Origin: JAEELC01 sp963605425
GTDB lineage: Bacteria; Bacillota_I; Bacilli_A; Acholeplasmatales; Anaeroplasmataceae
NCBI GenBank assembly: GCA_963605425.1
Contig: CAVCUQ010000009.1
Coordinates: forward strand, 1-53,739
Direction of reading: 5' to 3'
Length of the DNA stretch: 53,739 nt
Under the pieces are notes generated by a model. It was not told the origin of the DNA and did no database searches. It worked only from the letters and a program-made list of their open reading frames with translations. A program made the position numbers and the translations under genes. This document shows positions 36,061-43,491 of the stretch, one piece after another (position 1 is the stretch's first letter; every line of letters starts with the position of its first letter).

Positions 36061-36822
36061 ATGAAATTAAATGAAAGATTATATGATGCTTTAGGTTTTA
36101 AACCTTATGTTGAACCGGCTCCTGGTGAAGACTATGTACCTGTTCCTGATGAACCTATTGAAGTTCAAGTTTGTGGTAAACATCAAGTGGAAATTTATTA
36201 TATGAATGAACATAAAGAAATACTTGATGAATTTACAAGACAAAATAAATTTGCTGTATGGTCAAGCAAAGATGGTGTAAACTACCGTTTAGCTGTTGAA
36301 AAAGATTACTATAGCCAGGTTAGTGAATTATACAAAGTAGAAGTTAATGAAAGATGGCTTAAGTTTTGGGATGACTGTGAAGTTATTCAAAGCAAGTTCT
36401 CTAAAACTTTAGTACTTCCTCTTACTTTAGTAGTTATAGTTTTATTCTTATTCTTTGCAAACTGGAATAATATCTTTAAGAATGCTCAAATGAATTCTAC
36501 ATTATCACTAGCTCTTACTATTGGTATTCCTCTAGTATATATGATTGTAATGTTATTCTTAAGAAGAAATGTTATGAATAAGATTCAATTATCACAACAA
36601 AATGCTTTAAAAGAAGTTAGAGAATATCTAGGAGATAAAAAGTTTGAAGAATTATTAAAGATTCAAAGAACTTATATTGATGAATATTTTGATAAACATA
36701 GTGAAGATTCATCTGATTTAGATGATGAAACTAACGCTGAAACACAAGAAGAATCTAAAGAAGAAACAAAACAAGAAGAAAAGACTTTAGAGAATACTGA
36801 TTCAAATAACGAAAATAAATAA
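36061..36822 (+). CDS. Two-TM protein with acidic C-terminal tail, unknown
   Basis: 253 residues. A soluble N-terminal domain (~1-115, with VEIYYMNEHKEILDEF) is followed by two membrane helices (about 119-138 and 148-167) and a helical segment. The last ~35 residues are very rich in Glu, Asp, Ser and Thr. Both ends are probably cytoplasmic. Not recognised. Own promoter; transketolase follows 24 bases later and may be co-transcribed. Confidence 0.75.
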   Translation: MKLNERLYDALGFKPYVEPAPGEDYVPVPDEPIEVQVCGKHQVEIYYMNEHKEILDEFTRQNKFAVWSSKDGVNYRLAVEKDYYSQVSELYKVEVNERWLKFWDDCEVIQSKFSKTLVLPLTLVVIVLFLFFANWNNIFKNAQMNSTLSLALTIGIPLVYMIVMLFLRRNVMNKIQLSQQNALKEVREYLGDKKFEELLKIQRTYIDEYFDKHSEDSSDLDDETNAETQEESKEETKQEEKTLENTDSNNENK

Positions 36823-36846
36823 TAGAAACAAAAATTGGAGAGAATT

Positions 36847-38805
36847 ATGACTAATAATATCGATAACTTATGTGTTAACACCCTTCGTTTACTTGGTGTT
36901 GATATGATTAATAAAGCAAATTCAGGACATCCTGGTATTGTGCTTGGTGCCGCACCTATTGTGCATACTTTATTTACTAGACATTTAAATGTAAATGTAG
37001 ATGATACTGAATGGTTTGATAGAGATAGATTTATTTTATCTGCAGGACATGGTAGTGCTTTACTTTATGCAGTAAATCATCTATCTGGATATGATATTAG
37101 TATTGATGATTTAAAGAATTTTAGACAATATGGATCTAAGACTCCAGGTCATCCTGAATATAAGCATACTCCTGGTGTAGAAATGACAACAGGACCTCTA
37201 GGTCAAGGTATTGCATCTGCAAGCGGTATGGCACTTGCTGAAAAGTTTTTAGCTGCTCGCTTTAATAAGGAACCTTTAAACATTGTTAATCATTATACAT
37301 ATGTATTATGTGGTGATGGTGATCTTCAAGAAGGTATTGCTCAGGAAGCTATCTCTTTTGCAGGACATCTTAACTTATCAAAACTTATCGTTTTATACGA
37401 TTCAAATGATATTCAACTTGATGGTGAAGTAAATTTAGCAAATAGCGAAAATACTAAATTAAAGTTTGAATCAATGAATTGGGATTATCAATTCGTTGAA
37501 AATGGTAATGATATAGAAGCTATCGATAAAGCTATATGCAATGCAAAGGCTTCAAGCAAACCTTCTATTATTGAAATTAAAACTGTTATTGGTTATGGTA
37601 CTCCTGATGAAGGTACTAATTTAATTCATGGTAAACCAGTAGGACTTGAGGCTACTCAAAAACTTAGAAATAATCTAGAATATTTCTATGGTCCTTTTGA
37701 AATAGCTGATGAAGTTTATGATTTCTATAGAGAAAATGTAAAAGAAAGAGGAATTGCTAAATGCACTGCATGGGGAGCTACTTTAAGTGAGTATCATAAG
37801 AAATATGATGCTTTATATCAAGAATTCACAAGCTTTATGACAGGTTCATTTACATTTGATGCATCTCTACTTAAAGAATATCCTAATGGAGAATCTACAA
37901 GAAAGATTTTAGGTTCTTATCTAGATGAATATTCAAGACAAATTCCAAATCTAATTGGTGGTTCAGCCGATCTTACACCTTCTACATTTGTAAAAGGTGC
38001 AGATGGTAACTTTGAAGCTAATTTCTTAACAGGAAGAAACATTCGTTTTGGTGTTAGAGAACATGCGATGGGAGCTATCGTTAATGGTATTAATTTGCAT
38101 GGTGGACTTAAATCATTCGGTTCAGGATTCTTTGTATTCTCCGACTATATGAAGCCAGCAATTCGTCAAGCAGCTATCATGAATATTCCATCTCTATTCA
38201 TCTTCTCACATGATACAGTATGTGTAGGAGAAGATGGTCCTACTCATGAACCTATTGAACATTTTGCAATGTTTAGATCAATTCCTAATCTAAATGTTAT
38301 GAGACCAGCTGATTATAAAGAAGTTAAAGCTTGTCTTGAAATTGCATTATCAAGTCAAACAACTCCATCAATTATTACAACAAGCCGTCAAGCTCTTCCT
38401 ACACTTGAACACTCAAGTGAATCTAAGACTCACAACGGAGCTTATGTTATCTACCAAACAAACAAAGATTTTGATGGTATCTTAATTTCTTCAGGTAGTG
38501 AACTTTCAATTGCAATAGCTACTGCAAAAGAACTTGAAAAAGAAGGATATAGTATCCGTGTTGTATCTATGCCAAGCCCTTATCTATTTGAAAAACAAAC
38601 TTCAAGATATAAAGAATCTGTTTTACCAGAAGCTGTAACTAAGCGTCTTGCAATCGAAATGGGTTCATCTCTTCCTTGGTATAAATATGCTAAATATGTA
38701 AAGGGTATTGATACATTTGGTATTTCAGCACCTATTTCCTATATGCATAAACATTTTGGATTCGATACTGAATCTCTAGTTAAGTTATATAAAACATTAA
38801 AATAA
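36847..38805 (+). CDS. tkt: Transketolase
   Basis: TPP-dependent transfer of two-carbon units in the pentose phosphate pathway. N-terminal NKANSGHPGIVLGAAP, the TPP/metal motif CGDGDLQEGIAQEA, and in the pyrimidine domain FGVREHAMGAIVNGI and HDTVCVGEDGPTHEPIEH are present. 652 residues is normal. ATG 36847 with GGAG upstream is chosen over TTG 36835. Ends in a strong terminator. Confidence 0.97.
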   Translation: MTNNIDNLCVNTLRLLGVDMINKANSGHPGIVLGAAPIVHTLFTRHLNVNVDDTEWFDRDRFILSAGHGSALLYAVNHLSGYDISIDDLKNFRQYGSKTPGHPEYKHTPGVEMTTGPLGQGIASASGMALAEKFLAARFNKEPLNIVNHYTYVLCGDGDLQEGIAQEAISFAGHLNLSKLIVLYDSNDIQLDGEVNLANSENTKLKFESMNWDYQFVENGNDIEAIDKAICNAKASSKPSIIEIKTVIGYGTPDEGTNLIHGKPVGLEATQKLRNNLEYFYGPFEIADEVYDFYRENVKERGIAKCTAWGATLSEYHKKYDALYQEFTSFMTGSFTFDASLLKEYPNGESTRKILGSYLDEYSRQIPNLIGGSADLTPSTFVKGADGNFEANFLTGRNIRFGVREHAMGAIVNGINLHGGLKSFGSGFFVFSDYMKPAIRQAAIMNIPSLFIFSHDTVCVGEDGPTHEPIEHFAMFRSIPNLNVMRPADYKEVKACLEIALSSQTTPSIITTSRQALPTLEHSSESKTHNGAYVIYQTNKDFDGILISSGSELSIAIATAKELEKEGYSIRVVSMPSPYLFEKQTSRYKESVLPEAVTKRLAIEMGSSLPWYKYAKYVKGIDTFGISAPISYMHKHFGFDTESLVKLYKTLK

Positions 38806-38813
38806 TTATAATT

Positions 38814-38837
38814 AAGCACCATTTTGGTGCTTTTTTG
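38814..38837 (+). terminator. Terminator after tkt
   Basis: AAGCACC / GGTGCTT stem with a T-rich run, 8 bases after the stop. Confidence 0.88.
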
Positions 38838-38844
38838 TATTTCT

Positions 38845-38860
38845 TTAGCACTTTATTAGC
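38845..38860 (+). repeat. TTAGC array, two copies at 11-bp spacing
   Basis: TTAGCAC at 38845 and 38856. The second ends 25 bases before AGGAG of the gene at 38900, as in the arrays at 26971 and 30453 (minus). Confidence 0.65.
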
Positions 38861-38899
38861 ACTCCATTTTATATAATTATACTAAAGGAGATGTTATAT

Positions 38900-39922
38900 A
38901 TGAAATTATTATGTAATAGATTTTTAAGATTAATTTGGGGAATTATTATAACTATAATTGAACTCTTAATTTTTCAAAGTTTTTCTAATAATAATGTTAT
39001 TAGTAGTGATTTGGCTTCGATTGGTATGATGATTTCAGTTCTAGGACTTGCTTATCAAATACTTGGGGATCTTCTCTCATCAGACACATTAAATTGGGGC
39101 CCATTTTTATTTATTAAAAGAGTTTTATTTATAATCGGCACTTTATTTCTTTATTTAATGTATTTTGTAGCAATTCAAGATTTAGCTGGAGTTGACTTAT
39201 CTCTATATTTTGCCAGAGTATTAAATTATTGGCCTTTAATTTCAGCTATTGTTTTTACTTTTACATGGGTAATTTTAACTACACAATATTTTGATGGTAT
39301 ATTAGTCTCATTCTACACTATAGCAGCTATAGCAGCCTCTTTCTTATTATCACTAATACTTTCTTTAATAGTTAGAGATTTAAAATTTGCAAAAATAGTC
39401 TTTTATTTGTGTGGTATAGCCTCAGTTCCAGGTATGATTTATTATTCAGTGAAAACCGAAGAATGGGTGTTTGGTGCTTTTGGTGATTGTGATGAGCCTG
39501 CGTTCGCTGGTGCCCTTAGTAAAGCAGCAGAAAAAGTTTCTTCAACTTTTAATCCTAAGGCTTCAGAATATATTGAAAAAATTAAGCAATCAGATGGATC
39601 ATATTATTATAAATGCACTAGTTTGTCAGGATATGTTAATGCTTTAGCCAAAGAATATTCATCTGAAGTTAAGGATGATGATCATCTTGTATTTGGTACT
39701 TCGTGCATGATTTCATTTACTCCAAGAATAAGTACGAATCATGTCACCTTTAAAGTTCGAACTCAAATCAGAGAAGGAAAAAAATTTGATACAGAATATT
39801 CACTCGATAAATTTCTAAGAGAAATTGAGTATGAAGTTAATAGAAGATGTGAAGCAATATCTAAAAGAATTCAAAACCAGCCTATTGATAATATTGAATT
39901 TACTTATAATTTTGATGATTAA
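38900..39922 (+). CDS. Multi-pass membrane protein with C-terminal cytoplasmic domain, unknown
   Basis: 340 residues. Six or so membrane helices lie in residues 8-185, followed by a soluble domain (~200-340) with several helices ending FTYNFDD. ATG 38900 is 9 bases after AAAGGAG; ATG 38891 abuts it and is unlikely. It has the same layout, the same TTAGC array and a similar C-terminal pattern as the minus-strand gene at 30414. The CD-rich region GAFGDCDEPAF (~196) is distinctive. Function unknown. Confidence 0.72.
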   Translation: MKLLCNRFLRLIWGIIITIIELLIFQSFSNNNVISSDLASIGMMISVLGLAYQILGDLLSSDTLNWGPFLFIKRVLFIIGTLFLYLMYFVAIQDLAGVDLSLYFARVLNYWPLISAIVFTFTWVILTTQYFDGILVSFYTIAAIAASFLLSLILSLIVRDLKFAKIVFYLCGIASVPGMIYYSVKTEEWVFGAFGDCDEPAFAGALSKAAEKVSSTFNPKASEYIEKIKQSDGSYYYKCTSLSGYVNALAKEYSSEVKDDDHLVFGTSCMISFTPRISTNHVTFKVRTQIREGKKFDTEYSLDKFLREIEYEVNRRCEAISKRIQNQPIDNIEFTYNFDD

Positions 39923-39974
39923 TTATTTTAATGCGTTATTGTCAATCATCGATGTTTAACCCACAAGTTTTCTA

Positions 39975-40003
39975 TTTACAAATGACAAGAAATGGTTTAT
40001 ATT
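39975..40003 (+). promoter_or_regulatory. Antitoxin-RNA promoter, copy A
   Basis: TTTACA (39975-39980), a 17-bp spacer and TATATT (39998-40003). The same hexamers and spacing occur in copy B. Confidence 0.7.
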
Positions 40004-40009
40004 ATAGTT

Positions 40010-40065
40010 GGAACAAAACATTAATTAAAAATGAAAAGGTAAGGACTGCAATCCTTACCTTTTCT
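40010..40065 (+). ncRNA. Putative antitoxin RNA, copy A (~56 nt)
   Basis: Predicted from the promoter at 39975-40003 to the bidirectional terminator. Its first 18 nt (40011-40028) are a direct repeat of 40083-40101, which lies in the convergent toxin mRNA, so its 5' end can pair with that mRNA. The rest is the terminator hairpin, fully complementary to the toxin mRNA 3' end. Ends are estimated. Confidence 0.6.
40034..40063. terminator. Shared bidirectional terminator, copy A
   Basis: Perfect 12-bp stem AAAAGGTAAGGA / TCCTTACCTTTT with a 6-nt loop, identical in stem to copy B (40495-40524). Confidence 0.85.
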
Positions 40066-40082
40066 CGTCTTTAAGGAAACAA

Positions 40083-40101
40083 GAACAAAAACATTAATTA
40101 A
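40083..40101. repeat. Direct repeat DR2, copy A
   Basis: Matches DR1 at 40011-40028 except for one additional A. The two repeats flank the shared terminator. Confidence 0.75.
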
Positions 40102-40110
40102 TCTTAATGA

Positions 40111-40173
40111 TTAAATGATACGGTTAATAGTGATTAAAAATATAATCACTGCTAGAATAACTAAGTATTCCAC
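40111..40173 (-). CDS. Putative toxic hydrophobic micropeptide, copy A (20 aa)
   Basis: Sequence MEYLVILAVIIFLITINRII from a GTG start preceded by GGAGG at 5 bases. Essentially one hydrophobic helix. Copy B begins with the same MEYLVIL encoded by different synonymous codons (GAA/GAG, TTA/TTG, CTA/TTA), which argues for selection on the peptide. The likely role is a membrane-active type I toxin, comparable in size to Ibs but unlike Fst, TxpA, Ldr or Hok in sequence. Translation would follow the leader ORF and be blocked by the convergent RNA. Confidence 0.6.
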   Translation of the reverse strand: MEYLVILAVIIFLITINRII

Positions 40174-40188
40174 CAATACCTCCAATGT

Positions 40189-40224
40189 TTAGCTCTTCGT
40201 TTCCTCCGAACTAAATAAATTCAT
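40189..40224 (-). CDS. Leader micropeptide of the toxin mRNA, copy A (11 aa)
   Basis: MNLFSSEETKS with GAGG upstream of the ATG. Copy B has MNYLSSEETMN of exactly equal length. Its GGAGGAAACGA portion is complementary to TTGTTTCCTT near the mRNA 3' end (AGGAAAC / GTTTCCT, conserved in B), suggesting a long-distance fold. It may be a coupling or regulatory leader peptide. Confidence 0.5.
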   Translation of the reverse strand: MNLFSSEETKS

Positions 40225-40246
40225 GATGTCCTCGCTTCTATAAAAA

Positions 40247-40261
40247 CTTTAGTCAGTTGCC
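40247..40261 (-). promoter_or_regulatory. 5' GNRA-loop hairpin of toxin mRNA, copy A
   Basis: On the minus strand GTCAG-GCAA-CTGAC. Copy B has the same stem with GTAA, so the loop changes but stays GNRA. It sits at the predicted 5' end, as protective hairpins do in type I toxin mRNAs. Confidence 0.6.
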
Positions 40262-40274
40262 TGACAATATATAA

Positions 40275-40430
40275 ATAATAAAGATTTATGAATTTTACTT
40301 GTAATTTTTTAAAATTATTTTAATTTGAAAACAAAATATGTAAGCAGCTTGATCAGTTTAATAAAACCAAGAAAAAAACATCATACTACAACAACGTCAA
40401 AACACTGGGTAATAATCTAAAAATCACATT
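40275..40430. other. Spacer between the two toxin-antitoxin-like copies
   Basis: AT-rich, no coding signal. It should contain the minus-strand promoter of copy A; only a weak TATATT (40266-40271, minus) is visible. Confidence 0.4.
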
Positions 40431-40435
40431 TTCTA

Positions 40436-40464
40436 TTTACAATTGATAAAAAATATACTATATT
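40436..40464 (+). promoter_or_regulatory. Antitoxin-RNA promoter, copy B
   Basis: TTTACA (40436-40441), a 17-bp spacer and TATATT (40459-40464). Confidence 0.7.
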
Positions 40465-40470
40465 ATTGTT

Positions 40471-40526
40471 GTAGAACAAATAACATTTTAAACAAAAAGG
40501 TAAGGACGGCAATCCTTACCTTTTCT
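40471..40526 (+). ncRNA. Putative antitoxin RNA, copy B (~56 nt)
   Basis: Same layout as copy A: a predicted start at G 40471, direct repeat AGAACAAATAACATTTT (40473-40489) whose partner is at 40542-40558 (one mismatch), then the 12-bp terminator. The repeat differs from that of copy A while the terminator stem does not. Confidence 0.6.
40495..40524. terminator. Shared bidirectional terminator, copy B
   Basis: Same perfect 12-bp stem as copy A with loop CGGCAA. Confidence 0.85.
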
Positions 40527-40541
40527 CATTTTTAGGAAACA

Positions 40542-40558
40542 AGAACAGATAACATTTT
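40542..40558. repeat. Direct repeat DR2, copy B
   Basis: AGAACAGATAACATTTT, one mismatch to DR1 at 40473-40489. Confidence 0.75.
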
Positions 40559-40604
40559 TTTAATAATGACTAATGTTTGTCATTATTATGATTATCAAAT
40601 TTGA

Positions 40605-40643
40605 TTATAAAAATAATAAAAATAAAATAACCAAGTACTCCAT
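40605..40643 (-). CDS. Putative hydrophobic micropeptide, copy B (12 aa)
   Basis: MEYLVILFLLFL from ATG with AGGAG upstream. Begins as copy A but stops after 12 codons, so it may be a truncated toxin or a natural short form. Entirely hydrophobic after the first three residues. Confidence 0.5.
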   Translation of the reverse strand: MEYLVILFLLFL

Positions 40644-40663
40644 TAGGAGTCTCCTTTAATGTA

Positions 40664-40699
40664 TTAGTTCATCGTTTCCTCTGAACTTAAATAATTCAT
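40664..40699 (-). CDS. Leader micropeptide of the toxin mRNA, copy B (11 aa)
   Basis: MNYLSSEETMN, with AGGAG upstream of the ATG. Same length and SSEET core as copy A; codon changes include TCG/TCA. Confidence 0.5.
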   Translation of the reverse strand: MNYLSSEETMN

Positions 40700-40746
40700 T
40701 TTATGCTCCTGCTTCTAAAAATTTAGTCAGTTACCTGACATTAAAT

Positions 40747-40776
40747 AGTATAGCACAATAATCATAAGACTGTTAA
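40747..40776 (-). promoter_or_regulatory. Toxin-mRNA promoter, copy B
   Basis: On the minus strand TTAACA (40771-40776), an 18-bp spacer and TATACT (40747-40752) with an upstream TG. Directs transcription through the GTCAG-GTAA-CTGAC hairpin, leader ORF and micropeptide. Confidence 0.65.
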
Positions 40777-40936
40777 AATTTCACGTTTTATAAAATTATA
40801 TAAAATGTAATTGTTTCATACTATATAAATCATATAATTTATATAAAAACTATAATGTTAAGTGATATTAAAGATTCATTAGAGACTAAAGTATTGCTTA
40901 AGATTCTATGCCCTTTAATACTTTTTAAATTTGTTC

Positions 40937-40965
40937 TTGCAAGTGAATTAAATATATGATATATT
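40937..40965 (+). promoter_or_regulatory. Promoter of rpmE
   Basis: TTGCAA (40937-40942), a 17-bp spacer and TATATT (40960-40965) with an upstream TG. Confidence 0.75.
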
Positions 40966-41020
40966 ACTAAAGTAAACTTTCTATGATATTAATTATCATG
41001 GCGGAAGGAGATATAGCTAT

Positions 41021-41227
41021 ATGAAAAATGGAATTCATCCAGATTACAAAAAAGTAACAGTAACTTGCACTACTTGTGGTGCTAAATTTGAAACAGGTTC
41101 AGTATTAGACGAAATTCGTGTTGATACTTGCTCAAATTGCCACCCATTCTATACAGGTAAGCAAGCATTCACTACAAGTGATGGTGCTGTTGATAAGTTC
41201 AATAAGCGTTACAACTTAAAGAAGTAA
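41021..41227 (+). CDS. rpmE: 50S ribosomal protein L31 (type A, zinc-binding)
   Basis: 68 residues. It has MKNGIHPDYKKVTVTCTTCGAKFETGS with CxxC (16-19) and CSNCHPFYTG (37-46), so this is the Cys-containing (C+) form of bL31. GGAGATATA precedes the ATG. Monocistronic apart from possible read-through into tdk. Confidence 0.97.
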   Translation: MKNGIHPDYKKVTVTCTTCGAKFETGSVLDEIRVDTCSNCHPFYTGKQAFTTSDGAVDKFNKRYNLKK

Positions 41228-41243
41228 TCTAAACAAATTATAT

Positions 41244-41275
41244 AAGACTGGCTTTAAGCTAGTCTTTTATTTTTT
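41244..41275 (+). terminator. Terminator between rpmE and tdk
   Basis: Ten-bp stem (41244-41253 / 41257-41266) with a three-base loop and T-rich tail. The tdk ATG is 13 bases further on. Confidence 0.82.
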
Positions 41276-41287
41276 AAGGAGATAAAA

Positions 41288-41872
41288 ATGGAATATAATA
41301 ATCAAAAATCTGGTTATATTGAGGTTATTTGTGGTCCTATGTTTGCTGGAAAAACTGAGGAACTTATAAGAAGAATAACTAGAATGGAATATGCTAAAAG
41401 AAAATATATAGTTTTTAAACCTAGAATTGATAATAGGTATTCAGAAACTGAAATATCTAGTCATAATTTAAGAAAAATTAAAGCTATTAATATTGATAAT
41501 GCTTTAGATATATATAAATATTTAGATGACTCTTATCAAAGTGTTGTAATTGATGAAGTTCAATTCTTTGATGAAAAAATGGTAGAGGTTGTGGAGGATC
41601 TAGCTTCTCGTGGTCTTAGAGTTATTTGTGCAGGTCTTGATATGGATTTTAAGGGAAAACCATTTGGTATTATGCCTACACTTTTAGCCATAGCTGAAAA
41701 AGTTACTAAACTAACTGCTATATGTGTTTGTTGCGGGGAAGACGCTACTAGAACTCAAAGACTTATAGATGGTAAAGAAGCTTATGATGACTCTCCTATT
41801 GTTTTAGTAGGTGCTAAGGAGTCTTATGAGGCAAGATGCAGAAAGTGTCACAAAGTGTTACATCATGAATGA
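41288..41872 (+). CDS. tdk: Thymidine kinase
   Basis: Type II (TK1-like) thymidine kinase for pyrimidine salvage. P-loop GPMFAGKTEELIRR (16-29), Walker B VVIDEVQFFDE, the lasso/zinc region CVCCGEDATRTQRL and the C-terminal CRKCHK complete the zinc site. 194 residues. Its position after rpmE is common in Bacilli. It overlaps tadA by 8 bases. Confidence 0.97.
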   Translation: MEYNNQKSGYIEVICGPMFAGKTEELIRRITRMEYAKRKYIVFKPRIDNRYSETEISSHNLRKIKAINIDNALDIYKYLDDSYQSVVIDEVQFFDEKMVEVVEDLASRGLRVICAGLDMDFKGKPFGIMPTLLAIAEKVTKLTAICVCCGEDATRTQRLIDGKEAYDDSPIVLVGAKESYEARCRKCHKVLHHE

Positions 41873-42323
41873 TGAATACTTTATGAAAGAAGCTTTAATA
41901 GAGGCTAGACTTGCTCTTCAAAAAGGCGAAATACCGGTAGGATGTGTTATAGTAAAAGATAACAAGATAATTGCTAGAGCTCACAATCTAAAAGAGAATA
42001 AGCAAAGTGTTTCAGCTCATGCAGAAATTCTTGCAATAAATAAGGCATCTAGTATATTAAATAATTATCATTTGGACGATTGTGTATTATATTCTACTTT
42101 AGAGCCTTGTGTTATGTGTTTAGGTGCTATTATGCAATCTCATATACAAAAGGTATGTTATGCATTAAATGATACTAATATGGGTTCTTGTGGTAGTGTT
42201 GTTAATTTACTTGAATATAACTTTCAAAATCCTAAAATAACTCTTGTTAAAGGACCTTTTGAAGAAGAGGAGAAAGAACTATTAAAAGAGTTCTTTAATA
42301 CCTTAAGAAATAAGAAAAATTAG
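41865..42323 (+). CDS. tadA: tRNA-specific adenosine deaminase TadA
   Basis: Deaminates A34 to inosine in tRNA-Arg(ACG). Zinc motif HAEILA and PCVMCLGA are present, along with EIPVGCVIV. From ATG 41865 it has 152 residues, the family length; an upstream in-frame start lies wholly inside tdk. TadA and nucleotide deaminases of the CDA fold look alike, but length and the EPCVMC context favour TadA. Confidence 0.93.
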   Translation: MNDEYFMKEALIEARLALQKGEIPVGCVIVKDNKIIARAHNLKENKQSVSAHAEILAINKASSILNNYHLDDCVLYSTLEPCVMCLGAIMQSHIQKVCYALNDTNMGSCGSVVNLLEYNFQNPKITLVKGPFEEEEKELLKEFFNTLRNKKN

Positions 42324-42404
42324 ATATAGAATATATGGATTATTATAACTTAATTTTAATTTAAATTAATTGTCAAGATTTCTAGTAAAAAATGCAATTC
42401 ATTA

Positions 42405-42433
42405 TTGACAAGCACATTTAATTATTATATGAT
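42405..42433 (+). promoter_or_regulatory. Promoter of rplM-rpsI
   Basis: TTGACA (42405-42410), a 17-bp spacer, TATGAT (42428-42433). Leaves a ~70-nt leader with a CTTTAAATTTAAAG palindrome near 42470. A ribosomal-protein autoregulatory (L13-type) leader is possible but not recognisable by eye. Confidence 0.8.
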
Positions 42434-42510
42434 AATTGAGGTACATTTTAAACTTAATCCACATAGTCTTTAAATTTAAAGGTTATAAATAATTTAAGGA
42501 GGAAATAAAA

Positions 42511-42942
42511 ATGAATACATTTATGGCAAATAATCAAACTGTAAAACCAGTATGGTACGTTGTTGATGCTAATGGTCAAACATTAGGTCACTTAGCAACT
42601 CAAGTTGCTTCTTTATTAAGAGGAAAGGATAAGCCTACATACACTCCACATGTTAACTGTGGTGATTATGTTATCGTTATTAACGCTGACAAGATCAAAT
42701 TAACAGGTAATAAGTGGCAAGATAAGTTATATAGATATCATTCAGCTTACAATGGTGGTCTAAAGACTTATACAGCTAGCGAATTAATGGCTAAGTTCCC
42801 AACTCGTATGGTTGAACAAGCTGTTTCAGGTATGATTCCACACAACCCACTTGGTGATGTTCAAAGAAAGCATTTATATGTATATGCTGGAAGCGAACAC
42901 AACCATGAAGCTCAAAAACCAGTTGAGTACAAGTTAAAGTAA
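42511..42942 (+). CDS. rplM: 50S ribosomal protein L13
   Basis: 143 residues. PVWYVVDANGQTLGHLATQVASLLRGKDKPTYTPH and RMVEQAVSGMIPHNPLGD are diagnostic of uL13. AAGGAGGAAA precedes the ATG. Transcribed with rpsI. Confidence 0.98.
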   Translation: MNTFMANNQTVKPVWYVVDANGQTLGHLATQVASLLRGKDKPTYTPHVNCGDYVIVINADKIKLTGNKWQDKLYRYHSAYNGGLKTYTASELMAKFPTRMVEQAVSGMIPHNPLGDVQRKHLYVYAGSEHNHEAQKPVEYKLK

Positions 42943-42960
42943 TAAGGAGGATATATTGTT

Positions 42961-43359
42961 ATGGCAAATAAGAAAGTTCAATATACAGGTACAGGACGTC
43001 GTAAAGAGTCAGTTGCTCGTGTTATCTTAACAGCAGGTACAGGTAAAATCACTATTAACGGACGTGAATTTGAAGAATATATTCCTTCAGCTATGTTACG
43101 TCTTGATGTAATGCAACCATTTGCAGTTACAGAAACTCAAGGTCAATTTGATGTTGTTGCTAACATCTATGGTGGTGGAGTTTCAGGACAAGCAGGTGCT
43201 TTACGTTTAGGTATTACTCGTGCATTAATGGAAGTTAACGCTGAATACCGTCAAACATTAAAGCCAGCTGGATTCGTTACTCGTGATCCACGTGCTAAAG
43301 AACGTAAGAAATACGGTCTTAAGAAAGCTCGTAAGGCTAGCCAATTCTCTAAACGTTAG
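42961..43359 (+). CDS. rpsI: 30S ribosomal protein S9
   Basis: 132 residues. GTGRRKESVARV at the start and the conserved C-terminal KKYGLKKARKASQFSKR, whose last residues reach the ribosomal P site. 18 bases after rplM with AAGGAGG. Confidence 0.98.
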   Translation: MANKKVQYTGTGRRKESVARVILTAGTGKITINGREFEEYIPSAMLRLDVMQPFAVTETQGQFDVVANIYGGGVSGQAGALRLGITRALMEVNAEYRQTLKPAGFVTRDPRAKERKKYGLKKARKASQFSKR

Positions 43360-43401
43360 TTTACAGTATTATTTACAGTTCATTTTGGATTATATAAACA
43401 A

Positions 43402-43433
43402 AAGATCTCTTTTAACCAAGAGGTCTTTTTTTA
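43402..43433 (+). terminator. Terminator of rplM-rpsI
   Basis: AAGATCTCTT / AAGAGGTCTT stem (one T-G) followed by T-rich run. Confidence 0.87.
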
Positions 43434-43491
43434 TGCCTTTATTGAATTTTAAATATAGTGTAAAATAATATTAAATAGGAGAATTTTATAT

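Noticed and set aside
38845..38865. TTAGCACTC resembles the CIRCE heat-shock operator half-site
   Set aside because: No inverted GAGTGCTAA partner at 9 bp follows, and the related arrays are direct repeats at 11-12 bp, so this is a different motif.
40888..40924. AAAGTATT / AATACTTT inverted repeat before rpmE as a terminator
   Set aside because: Eight AT-rich pairs with a ~20-nt loop and a weak T run; there is no upstream plus-strand transcript that needs it.
42440..42510. L13-type autoregulatory leader RNA upstream of rplM
   Set aside because: The leader length fits, but I could not identify the expected helices by eye, so only the promoter is annotated.
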